DNA of 64,000 nt from positions 95,641 to 159,640 of the forward strand of contig JAICQO010000002.1 of the NCBI GenBank assembly GCA_025937835.1, given 5' to 3'. Shown piece by piece: positions 57,238 through 64,000 of the stretch (position 1 is the first letter of the stretch; each line of letters opens with the position of its first letter). The notes beneath the pieces are model-generated. The model was given only the letters and a program-made list of their open reading frames with translations, made no database searches and was not told the origin of the DNA. This DNA is from Polyangiaceae bacterium. GTDB taxonomy: Bacteria > Myxococcota_A > Polyangia > Polyangiales > Polyangiaceae. Both the position numbers and the translations under genes were made by a program.

Positions 57238-58193
57238 TCACGCACCCCGAAAAGCTGCTCTTCCCGGCCGACGGCATCAGCAAGGGCGAGCTCGCTCGCT
57301 ACTACGAGGCCGTCGCGCCCGCGATGCTCCCGCACCTCCGCGGCCGCCCGGTCACCATGGAGCGCTTCCCCGCGGGCATCGAGCGCAAAGGCTTCATTCA
57401 GAAAGACGTCTCCAAGCTCGCGCCCGAGTGGCTGGAACAGGTCGTCGTCCCGAAGAAAGGCGGCCAGAGCAGCCACGCCCTCGTGAGCGACGAGCGCGCG
57501 CTCTCGTGGATGATCAACCTCAACACGATCACGCCGCACATCTGGGTCTCACGTGCACCCGAGCTCGACGCGCCCGACCTCTGCGTACTCGACCTCGATC
57601 CGTCGCAAGAAGACGACGCGGCCCTGCGCGCTGCAGCGCTGCTCGTGCGCGACACACTGGCAGAGCTCGGCTTAGAAAGCGCGATCAAGACCTCGGGCTC
57701 GAAGGGCTTTCACATTGCCGTCGCGCTCGACCGCACGGCAGACTTCGAGACGCTCTGGCCCTTCTCCCACGCCGTCGGTTCGCTGCTCGTGAAGCGTTAT
57801 CCCGAAGTATTCACGCAAGAGTTCATCAAGGCGGATCGCGCTGGGCGGATCCTAATCGACACCGGTCGCAACGGCTTCGGTGCCACCTTCGCCGCCCCTT
57901 ATGCCGTCCGCCCGCGAAACGGCGCGCCGGTTTCCGCGCCCTGCACGTGGGAGGAAATCGAGCAGGGCAAGGTCGGTCCTCGGACCTTCACCCTGCGCAA
58001 TGTCCCCGAGCGGCTCGCCGAGCTCGGCGACGTGTGGTCCAGCCTCGCCGCGCGCCCGCTATCGCTGACCCACTCGGTGGCGAAGCTCGCGACCCTGCTC
58101 ACGGACGACGACCTCGCGCAGAGCCGCGCCGCGTCCGTGCGCCGGCCTAAACCCAGGAATGCGCCGCGCGGAAGGCGCAAGGGTTCCGAGTAG
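57234..58193 (+). CDS. LigD-type primase-polymerase
   Basis: The 319-residue product matches the polymerase domain of LigD (archaeo-eukaryotic primase fold): THPEKLLFPADGISKGEL at the start, MERFPAGIERKGFIQKDV, the metal site DLDP (about 122-125), TSGSKGFHIAV and DTGRNGFGATFAAPYAVR. The known domain adds nucleotides and can fill ends during break repair. The GTG start overlaps the ligase stop, so this pair is a split LigD. The basic tail (RRPKPRNAPRGRRKGSE) could bind DNA. No Ku gene and no LigD nuclease domain are present in the window, so a full end-joining set is not shown. Confidence 0.9.
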   Translation: MITHPEKLLFPADGISKGELARYYEAVAPAMLPHLRGRPVTMERFPAGIERKGFIQKDVSKLAPEWLEQVVVPKKGGQSSHALVSDERALSWMINLNTITPHIWVSRAPELDAPDLCVLDLDPSQEDDAALRAAALLVRDTLAELGLESAIKTSGSKGFHIAVALDRTADFETLWPFSHAVGSLLVKRYPEVFTQEFIKADRAGRILIDTGRNGFGATFAAPYAVRPRNGAPVSAPCTWEEIEQGKVGPRTFTLRNVPERLAELGDVWSSLAARPLSLTHSVAKLATLLTDDDLAQSRAASVRRPKPRNAPRGRRKGSE

Positions 58194-58433
58194 AGGGCCG
58201 CGCGGCGCGGGCTACGCTTGCTGGCTTCGAGCCGCTCGGCCGCCGTCGTCTGAGCCCAGAACGCACGATCGAGCTCCGCGCCGCCACCCGCTCGGACGAG
58301 CCCTTGAGCCCACTGCGCCCCGGCGAAATGCCGCTCTCTCTTCGCGGGTCATTCGCTGGACGATGGCACCGCGATCGATGCTAGGGTCGCCGTGGGTCGC
58401 CGGCAACGGCGCTGGGATGTGGAGGAACGAAAC

Positions 58434-59498
58434 ATGCGTGGGCTACTCGTAACGGCTTTTTTTCTGGTTTCAGTCAGCGGCTGCAGCTCGGACGACGGGG
58501 ACAACGGCGGGGGCGCCGGAGGCAGCGGCGGTAGCGGCGGTAGCAGTGGTAGTAGCCCCACGGGCGGCGCTGCCCCCGCGTGCGACGACGCCTTTGCGAA
58601 GCTTCCCGTCCCCTATACCGCGAACACCAGCATCGACGAGTGGGGTGGGTTCGTGGTCGACGAGCGCGGAGCCGTCTTCAGTGGGATTGCGGACGGAGCG
58701 CTGACGGACGACGCGAGCAGTTACCCCGTCACGATCCTGAGCAGCGACCTCGATGGTAACGTGGCCACGCTCTACACCGACGACGGCTCCTCGCTCTTCG
58801 GCAATTTCATCTTACGCGGGGACAGCGTGTACATGCTGGCCGGGTTCCTCTCGCCGAAGATCGCCCGCCTGGATCGAAGCGGCGGCGCACCCATGGAGGT
58901 GGTCGATGACGCGGTCTGGGCAGGGCCCATTCTGCGCGGGGACTCCATCTACTACGCCACCGGGGGAACCGCGCGCGGGCTCTATCGACTCGATCCCGAG
59001 ACCGACACGAGCACGCTGCTCGTCGCGCGCGAAGACGAAATCGTCACACTCGATCTCGACGGCGACACCCTCTATTGGATTGAATCGGACGGGTTCCTGG
59101 AAGAGACGGACTACCGGCTGTTCAGCATGCCCCTCGAAGGCGGCACACCCGAGCTCGAGCAGTCGCTTCCGCGCGCGGAGCTCGCCCTCGGCAGCTTCCG
59201 CGTCATCGACGGCGTCCTGTTCGGCTCCGAGATCAACGAGGATTTCGAGATCGTCGTCACCCGCACGCCGATTGGCGAAGCTCCCACGATCGTGGAAGAC
59301 GCGGGTGGCGCGCCCATGGCCTACGATAATGGCTTCGTTTACTACGGCTCGAGCAGCGGCCTCACCAAGGCGCCCCTCTCGTTCGCCAGCAAGTCGACCA
59401 TCCCCGGCACGGCGGGCCGCTCCATCTATTCCATCGCCGTGGGACCCGACGACCTCTGGTACTCGCAGCTTTCCTGCATCTTCCGGGCACCCAAGTAG
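58434..59498 (+). CDS. Surface lipoprotein, beta-propeller-like
   Basis: The 354-residue product has a signal peptide ending in SVSGC (Cys near 17), a Gly/Ser linker (about 24-45) and repeated segments of the kind GNFILRGDSVYMLAGF, GPILRGDSIYYATGG and VTLDLDGDTLYWIESDG. These are typical of DUF5050-like and other beta-propellers with a Tyr/Trp blade phrase. The ATG at 58434 has GGAGG eight bases upstream. The 240 bases before it show no reading frame and no clear promoter. It lies before the GH43 gene but with 76 bases between; co-transcription is possible. Confidence 0.7.
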   Translation: MRGLLVTAFFLVSVSGCSSDDGDNGGGAGGSGGSGGSSGSSPTGGAAPACDDAFAKLPVPYTANTSIDEWGGFVVDERGAVFSGIADGALTDDASSYPVTILSSDLDGNVATLYTDDGSSLFGNFILRGDSVYMLAGFLSPKIARLDRSGGAPMEVVDDAVWAGPILRGDSIYYATGGTARGLYRLDPETDTSTLLVAREDEIVTLDLDGDTLYWIESDGFLEETDYRLFSMPLEGGTPELEQSLPRAELALGSFRVIDGVLFGSEINEDFEIVVTRTPIGEAPTIVEDAGGAPMAYDNGFVYYGSSSGLTKAPLSFASKSTIPGTAGRSIYSIAVGPDDLWYSQLSCIFRAPK

Positions 59499-59574
59499 CG
59501 GCCCGAGCGGGCGGGGCGAGCCCGGTCGAAGGCGTGACGGATCCGAAGCCCGGGCGGCACTGCGGGAATACCGC

Positions 59575-61425
59575 ATGAAAACCGCCTCGACCAACGCGAC
59601 CGTCGCGACCGCCAGCCGAGTAGCCCTCTCGGCGCTGCTTCTGGGGTTCTTCGCTACGTTCCCGTCCCCGGCGCGGGCGGACAACCCGATCGTGCAGACT
59701 TACTACACCGCCGACCCCGCCCCGGTGGTCTACGGCGACCGGTTGTACCTCTACACCTCGCACGACGAAGACGTAACCAAGGACAACTTCTACACCATGA
59801 ACGACTGGCGGTTGTACTCCACCGTCGACATGGTGAACTGGACCGATCACGGCTCCCCCGCCAGCTACAAAACCTTCAGCTGGGGAACGGGCGATGCCTG
59901 GGCGCCGCAGGGGATCTCGAGGAACGGCAAGTACTACCTATTCGTTCCGCTCAACAACGCCACGGGCGCGAAAATCGGCGTCGGCATAGCCGATACGCCG
60001 GAGGGCCCATTCAAGGACCCGCTCGGAAAAGCATTCCCGTCGACGGGCTCGGGCAACATCGATCCCACCGTCTTCATCGACGACGACGACCAGGCTTACA
60101 TGTACTGGGGCAATGGCACGCTCCGCTACGTGAAGCTGAACGCCGACATGACGAGCTTCTCGGGAACGCCGGCCAACGTCTCCCTGTCCGGTTTCATCGA
60201 GGGGCCCTGGTTCTACAAGCGGGGCTCGCTCTATTACCTGGTCTACGCCGCGAGCGGCGGGGGCAACGAGAAGATCAGCTACGCCACCAGCAACAGCCCC
60301 ACCGGCCCCTGGACGACGCGCGGGGACGTGATGGACGCTGGCAAGACCTTCACCAACCACGCCGGAGTGATCGACTACAAAGGTCACTCCTACTTTTTCT
60401 ATCACAACAGCGTCTTGGGCGGCAGCGACTTCCGGCGTTCGGTTTGCGTCGAAGAGTTCACCTACGGCGCCGACGGCAGCATTCCGAAGCTCACGATGAG
60501 CACGAACGGGCCGAACGGCATTGCCGCGCTGAACCCGTTCCAGCAGGTCGAAGCCGAGACCATCGCGTACTCCTCCGGTTTGAAGACCGAAGTGTGCACG
60601 GACACCGGCGGGGGCATGAACGTCAGCTCGATCAGCAACGGCGACTACATCAAGATCAAAGACGTCGACTTCCTCGGTGGCATCACCTCGTTCGAAGCGC
60701 GCGTCTCGTCGTCCAGCGGCGACGCCAAGATCGAGCTGCGCCTCGACAGCAAGACCGGCACGCTGCTCGGAACGTGCGACGTCTCGGGCGCGTCCTCGTG
60801 GACCACCAAGACCTGCGCGGTCACTGGCGCAACGGGCAAACACGACCTGTTCCTCGTCTTCACCGGTGGCGGTGGGGATCTCTTCAAGTTCAACTGGTGG
60901 AAGTTCAGCGGGCCAGGCGGCGATACCGGCGCGGGCGGTGCCGGTGGCACGGGTGGCGCAGTGGGCTCGGCGGGCACGGCCGGCCTCGCGGGAGCAGCGG
61001 GAAGTGCCGTTGCCGGCAGCGGTGGCATTGCGGGCGGCATGAGCGGGAGCAGCGGCGGCGGCGCGGGTGGCACGGCAGCCCCAGCCGGAGGCACCCTCGG
61101 CACCACCGGCGGCCGCTCCGTCGCTGAGGGAGGAAGCGCGGCACCGAGCGGCAATGGAGGCTCGCCTGCGGGCGCTGCAAACACTGGCGGCAGCGCTCCG
61201 TCCGCAAACGGCGGGAGCGTCTCTGCCAGCGGTGGTGCGACGGCAACCGGCGGCGCCCTGAGCTCCACACCGGGAGGCACCAGCGCCGTGCCCCCAGCGA
61301 CGCCGTCGTCTCAAGACAGCTCTTGCGCGTACCGCCCGCCCGCACCGCAAGGCTTGGCCGGCGCGCCGTGGCTCATCGCATCCGTGTTGCTGCTCTTCCG
61401 GCGGCGCGCGCGGTCGGTTCGCTGA
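59575..61425 (+). CDS. GH43-CBM6 glycoside hydrolase with MYXO-CTERM tail
   Basis: The 616-residue secreted enzyme has a signal peptide ending near ARAD (about 35), a GH43 five-bladed domain (about 38-310) with candidate catalytic D47 (TADPAPVV), D163 (NIDPTVF) and E209 (IEGPW), and a CBM6 domain (about 322-446; EAETIAYSSG, GDYIKIKDVDF, WWKFSG). A long Gly/Ala/Ser region (447-580) leads to a MYXO-CTERM tail: Cys in SSCAYRPP, a hydrophobic stretch and RRRARS. GH43 enzymes release arabinose or xylose from plant polysaccharides. The tail predicts anchoring or sorting to the myxobacterial cell surface. It converges with the membrane gene at 61437. Confidence 0.9.
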   Translation: MKTASTNATVATASRVALSALLLGFFATFPSPARADNPIVQTYYTADPAPVVYGDRLYLYTSHDEDVTKDNFYTMNDWRLYSTVDMVNWTDHGSPASYKTFSWGTGDAWAPQGISRNGKYYLFVPLNNATGAKIGVGIADTPEGPFKDPLGKAFPSTGSGNIDPTVFIDDDDQAYMYWGNGTLRYVKLNADMTSFSGTPANVSLSGFIEGPWFYKRGSLYYLVYAASGGGNEKISYATSNSPTGPWTTRGDVMDAGKTFTNHAGVIDYKGHSYFFYHNSVLGGSDFRRSVCVEEFTYGADGSIPKLTMSTNGPNGIAALNPFQQVEAETIAYSSGLKTEVCTDTGGGMNVSSISNGDYIKIKDVDFLGGITSFEARVSSSSGDAKIELRLDSKTGTLLGTCDVSGASSWTTKTCAVTGATGKHDLFLVFTGGGGDLFKFNWWKFSGPGGDTGAGGAGGTGGAVGSAGTAGLAGAAGSAVAGSGGIAGGMSGSSGGGAGGTAAPAGGTLGTTGGRSVAEGGSAAPSGNGGSPAGAANTGGSAPSANGGSVSASGGATATGGALSSTPGGTSAVPPATPSSQDSSCAYRPPAPQGLAGAPWLIASVLLLFRRRARSVR

Positions 61426-61436
61426 GAGCCGCTCCG

Positions 61437-63143
61437 TTAAATGCCGAGCGGCCCCGGCTCGTGGCGCAACTTCAGCGCTCTGTTGGCGGGCAGCTTCAGC
61501 GATTCGAAAAAGCCGTCGGCGCCGCCGTTCCAGCGCACCAGACAGCCCGAGTCCAGCTCCTCGTCGAGCTCGAACAGCACCTCCGTCTCCCCTTCGCTCG
61601 AGCTCCGTATTACCTCCGCGCGTAGCCCCTGAACGCGGACGCTGGTTCCCGCCGCGAGCGCTGACGCGCGCTGAACCCACTCGAACTCGCTCGTCGCGCG
61701 CGGCCCCAGAGTGCGCAGCACGAGACTCCGCTCGCCGCGCGCTTCGAGCTCGAGATCGTTCGGCGCGACCGTCAGCACATGCCAGCTGCGCCATCCGGAG
61801 CCGGCGAGTCGGAACAGCGGTCCCGAATACAAGCCGATCGCCGGATCCGCCGCGTTCACGACGTACACCCGCCCGCCACTCGGACAATCGATCTTTGCCC
61901 GCGAGACCATCGCCAGCTCGGTTTCGCTCACCTGCCCGCTGACCCAGGTCATGAGCACGCGGGACAGCGGCGATAGCCCGCAGACGGCGATCAGCAGAGC
62001 GGCGCTCGCCCAACGCGGAACCCGAGCGCCCACTCCCCGCCCCGCGATGACCACGCCGACGAGCATCGACGACGCGACCAGCGGCATCGCCAGCACGCGC
62101 CCGTCGAGGATCGGACCCACGAATGGAACCAGCGTGCCGAGGAGCCCCAGCGGTATCCAGCTCAGTGGTCGTGTCGTATCTGCAGCAACCGCGTGCCGGA
62201 ACCACCGCACCACCAGCACCGCGCTCACGATGCCCAATCCCCACAACGTCCAACGCAGCACGCCGCCCAACTGACCGAGCGCGCACGGAACCCCGAGAAA
62301 TGCCTCCCCGAGCAACAGCGGGAGCCGCTCGAGAGCCGTCACCGCAAAGCGCCCCGGCGTCTCGAACGGGCTCACGTAGCTGCCCATGCGCCGAGTCCCG
62401 TATCCCGCCACCGCATACAGCCCGAGATAGACCAGCGTCACGACCACGACCGGCAGCGCTTGCTGGATCCGCTCGCGCCGCGCCTCGCGCCGCCCCAGCC
62501 ACAACTCCGAGAGCAGCAGCGGCACGGCAGACAACGCCGCCTCGCTCGCCAAGAACCCCACCGTGAGCAGCGCGGCCGACCCCAGACCGCCAGCGAGCGC
62601 CGCACGCCCCCGCTTGTCTCGAACCGACAGCGAGACCGCGAACGCGGCCAAGCCGAACGCCGTGCCGACCAGCACGTGTCGAGCCGCAATCCAGCTCGTC
62701 GTCGCGGCGTGCGCGCCCGCGACCGCGTAGCTCAGGCTCGCCCAGAACGCCGCTCGCTCCGGCAGCACCCTGCGGTGGATCCGCACCACCAGCCACAGCA
62801 CGACCGAAAACCAGATCAACGTATGCAGGTAAGCCGGAAGCGCCCAGTCCCCGAACCCCTTCACATCGAGCGCGATCAGCGCGCTCGAGAGCGGCCGAAA
62901 GAACCGCGTCCGCAGCTCCGGATCGGCAAACCACGGCAAGAGCCCGTGGTCGATCAGCCTCCGCGCCTCGCCCGCGCTCGGCACGAACTCGTACAACGAC
63001 CACAGGTCCCGCCGAAACTCCGGTGCACGTCCCGAGAGCGCGAGCCGATGAAAAAAGTCGTCGTCGTGCAGCCCGACCCCGAGCACCGGCAGCGACAACG
63101 CCACCCCCACCAACACCACCGCCCACGCCGGCCAAGTCTTCAC
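61437..63143 (-). CDS. Polytopic membrane protein, GT-C-like
   Basis: The 568-residue product has about eleven TM helices. An early outer loop contains GLHDDDFFHRLAL, an acidic motif as in GT-C glycosyltransferases, and later SPFETPGRFAVTALERL. The last 170 residues are soluble (VYVVNAADPAIGLYSGPLF, VEWVQRAS-like EFEWVQRAS). No exact family is recognised. The start is GTG at 63143. The gene lies between the convergent GH43 gene and the lipoprotein at 63208, on the same strand as the latter with 64 bases between, so they may be co-transcribed. Confidence 0.65.
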   Translation of the reverse strand: MKTWPAWAVVLVGVALSLPVLGVGLHDDDFFHRLALSGRAPEFRRDLWSLYEFVPSAGEARRLIDHGLLPWFADPELRTRFFRPLSSALIALDVKGFGDWALPAYLHTLIWFSVVLWLVVRIHRRVLPERAAFWASLSYAVAGAHAATTSWIAARHVLVGTAFGLAAFAVSLSVRDKRGRAALAGGLGSAALLTVGFLASEAALSAVPLLLSELWLGRREARRERIQQALPVVVVTLVYLGLYAVAGYGTRRMGSYVSPFETPGRFAVTALERLPLLLGEAFLGVPCALGQLGGVLRWTLWGLGIVSAVLVVRWFRHAVAADTTRPLSWIPLGLLGTLVPFVGPILDGRVLAMPLVASSMLVGVVIAGRGVGARVPRWASAALLIAVCGLSPLSRVLMTWVSGQVSETELAMVSRAKIDCPSGGRVYVVNAADPAIGLYSGPLFRLAGSGWRSWHVLTVAPNDLELEARGERSLVLRTLGPRATSEFEWVQRASALAAGTSVRVQGLRAEVIRSSSEGETEVLFELDEELDSGCLVRWNGGADGFFESLKLPANRALKLRHEPGPLGI

Positions 63144-63207
63144 CCGCGCGACGCTAGCTCAGCTCGCCAAGCCCCATCGAGGAAAAGCACTCGCGACCTC
63201 CCAGCCT

Positions 63208-63921
63208 TCAGGGTTCCTTCGCACTCGGCGCCAGCCGCACCGTGCCGACCACCTGACCGCGCCTCAAGATCTTCGACGCCGAGTCCGGCACTCGGTGCAC
63301 GACGATCGGCAGCTCGCCTTCGGGCAGCGAATAGTTCCTCGGAATGCGCACCATCGCTCGTCCGTCTGCCCGCAGCTTCACGGGCACACCCTTGCCATTC
63401 GGAAGCTTCACCGCGAGCCCCAGCGCCGGCGAATCCAAGCGCTGGATGCACGGGCCCGACTCGTTGGTGGTCCGCTGCTCCACGTTCGTGCGCTTCGTCT
63501 CGACGGAGCTCTTCTGCATCGGCGTCACGGTCGCAACGAGCATCGATCCCAGCCCGAGCCCCGCACCCGCCAGGTACGCGTCGTTGTCGGTGAGGTACCA
63601 GAGCGACGTCGAAAACGACAGCAGGCCCACGCCCACCGCGCCAAAGACGAGCGCGGCCGTCTTGTTCGGCTTCGACCGCGTCACCTCCACCTCCGCAAAC
63701 TCCCAGCTGCGCTCGATGTGGCAAGCCGCCGAGCGCACCTCGCCGACGAGCTCCCGCCCGTCCTGCCGCCATTCGCTCGTGAGCGCCGCCTCCTCCGGAG
63801 CGACCAGCACGAGCTGCTCGCGCTTGAGCTCCTTGACGTGCTCCATGCGCGTCGTCGTAGCCATGCAGCCAGTGAGCAACGCCATCAAAAAGAAGATTCG
63901 CAAACGCTCATCCTTCCTCAT
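63208..63921 (-). CDS. Small lipoprotein with internal TM pair
   Basis: The 237-residue product has a lipoprotein signal with MALLTGC (Cys near 19). A polar domain follows, then a pair of hydrophobic segments near 90-135 (AALVFGAVGVGLLSFS, AYLAGAGLGLGSMLVA), then a soluble C-terminal part (LAVKLPNGKGVPVKLRADG, LPIVVHRVPDSASK). The ATG at 63921 has GAGGA seven bases upstream. No family is recognised. The combination of a lipid anchor and two inner hydrophobic helices is common in small envelope proteins of this group. Confidence 0.65.
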   Translation of the reverse strand: MRKDERLRIFFLMALLTGCMATTTRMEHVKELKREQLVLVAPEEAALTSEWRQDGRELVGEVRSAACHIERSWEFAEVEVTRSKPNKTAALVFGAVGVGLLSFSTSLWYLTDNDAYLAGAGLGLGSMLVATVTPMQKSSVETKRTNVEQRTTNESGPCIQRLDSPALGLAVKLPNGKGVPVKLRADGRAMVRIPRNYSLPEGELPIVVHRVPDSASKILRRGQVVGTVRLAPSAKEP

Positions 63922-64000
63922 CTGTAGTCCTCGTTTTCCCGCAGCCCCTTGGCGCTCCGCTCAGGATCTCGTAAAGCTTCTGCTCAGAGCCGGGCTGCCT
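63908..64000 (-). CDS. Possible C-terminal end of a gene running off the window
   Basis: The frame is open from the window end down to a TGA at 63908-63910, overlapping the next gene by 14 bases. Only about 30 codons are visible (RQPGSEQKLYEILSG and a short tail), too few to identify. The other two minus-strand frames close early, but a chance open frame is also possible. Confidence 0.3.
   Translation of the reverse strand, partial: RQPGSEQKLYEILSGAPRGCGKTRTTDEEG

Noticed and set aside
56359..58193. Complete bacterial end-joining operon
   Set aside because: Only ligase and polymerase parts are present; no Ku gene or LigD nuclease domain can be seen in the window.
59938..63135. Open frame of more than 1000 codons on the minus strand across the GH43 gene and the membrane gene
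   Set aside because: It runs through two genes with clear domains on other frames; its composition is Arg/Ala/Gly-rich and repetitive, without any recognisable domain.

Overview
The window is high-GC DNA, roughly 70% G+C by eye, from a myxobacterium-like chromosome, most probably of the Polyangiales/Sorangium side of Myxococcota. The pointers are a C-terminal MYXO-CTERM sorting tail, four Ser/Thr protein kinase genes beside four histidine kinases, FHA and PilZ proteins, many Gly/Ser/Thr-rich 'TGG/GGS' lipoproteins, and dense operons whose genes overlap by ATGA, GTGA or TTGA. I see no tRNA, rRNA, CRISPR, transposase, integrase or phage gene. No gap between genes exceeds about 265 bases. This is ordinary core and accessory chromosome with heavy signalling content.

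Layout. 1-1682: tail of an anti-sigma/TPR-type gene plus an outer-membrane-like protein, matching a complete sigma/anti-sigma module at 35-39 kb. 1777-2241: an internally deleted Uma2-type nuclease remnant. 2258-5688 (minus): DUF2079 membrane protein and a flippase-like UPF0104 protein. 5815-11622 (plus): large TPR/HEAT protein, small secreted protein, tsaD. 11734-17718 (minus): four-gene two-component chain (CHASE3-GAF-kinase with three receivers, CheR, CheB, receiver-kinase). 17887-20808: PilZ/AMIN-like membrane protein and a divergent double-FHA protein. 20925-24073 (minus): HAF-repeat lipoprotein and a TMTC-like membrane protein. 24167-27550: two Ser/Thr kinases meeting tail to tail with abutting stop codons, the first with its DFG motif changed to NFS. 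27777-35123: DUF3943 protein, cupin, DEDDh exonuclease with a DsbA-like lipoprotein, a ParA-J-like-RodZ-like fusion with a glycosyltransferase, methyltransferase and VOC protein.

35182-38802 (minus): ECF sigma, anti-sigma, envelope protein and Kazal-type lipoprotein, divergent from a second ECF sigma (39009). 39733-42152 (minus): gnd and zwf, the oxidative pentose phosphate entry. 42388-45791 (plus): Ser/Thr kinase and histidine kinase in one operon. 46054-52850: Cys-rich lipoprotein, a membrane Ser/Thr kinase and a PAS/GAF hybrid kinase. 52967-55464: two secreted alpha/beta-hydrolase lipoproteins. 55498-58193: rnhB, then a split LigD (ligase and polymerase as separate overlapping genes). 58434-63921: surface lipoproteins, a GH43-CBM6 enzyme with MYXO-CTERM tail, and a polytopic membrane protein.

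Taken together the window combines signal perception (four histidine kinases, four Ser/Thr kinases, two ECF sigma factors) with surface output (lipoproteins, secreted hydrolases, polyprenyl-glycosyltransferase-like membrane proteins) and a few housekeeping genes (tsaD, zwf, gnd, rnhB). The most unusual element is the three-part fusion at 30827-32437, in which the ParA and J-like parts have lost their diagnostic motif residues. All functional statements come from recognising motifs by eye; no database search was run.
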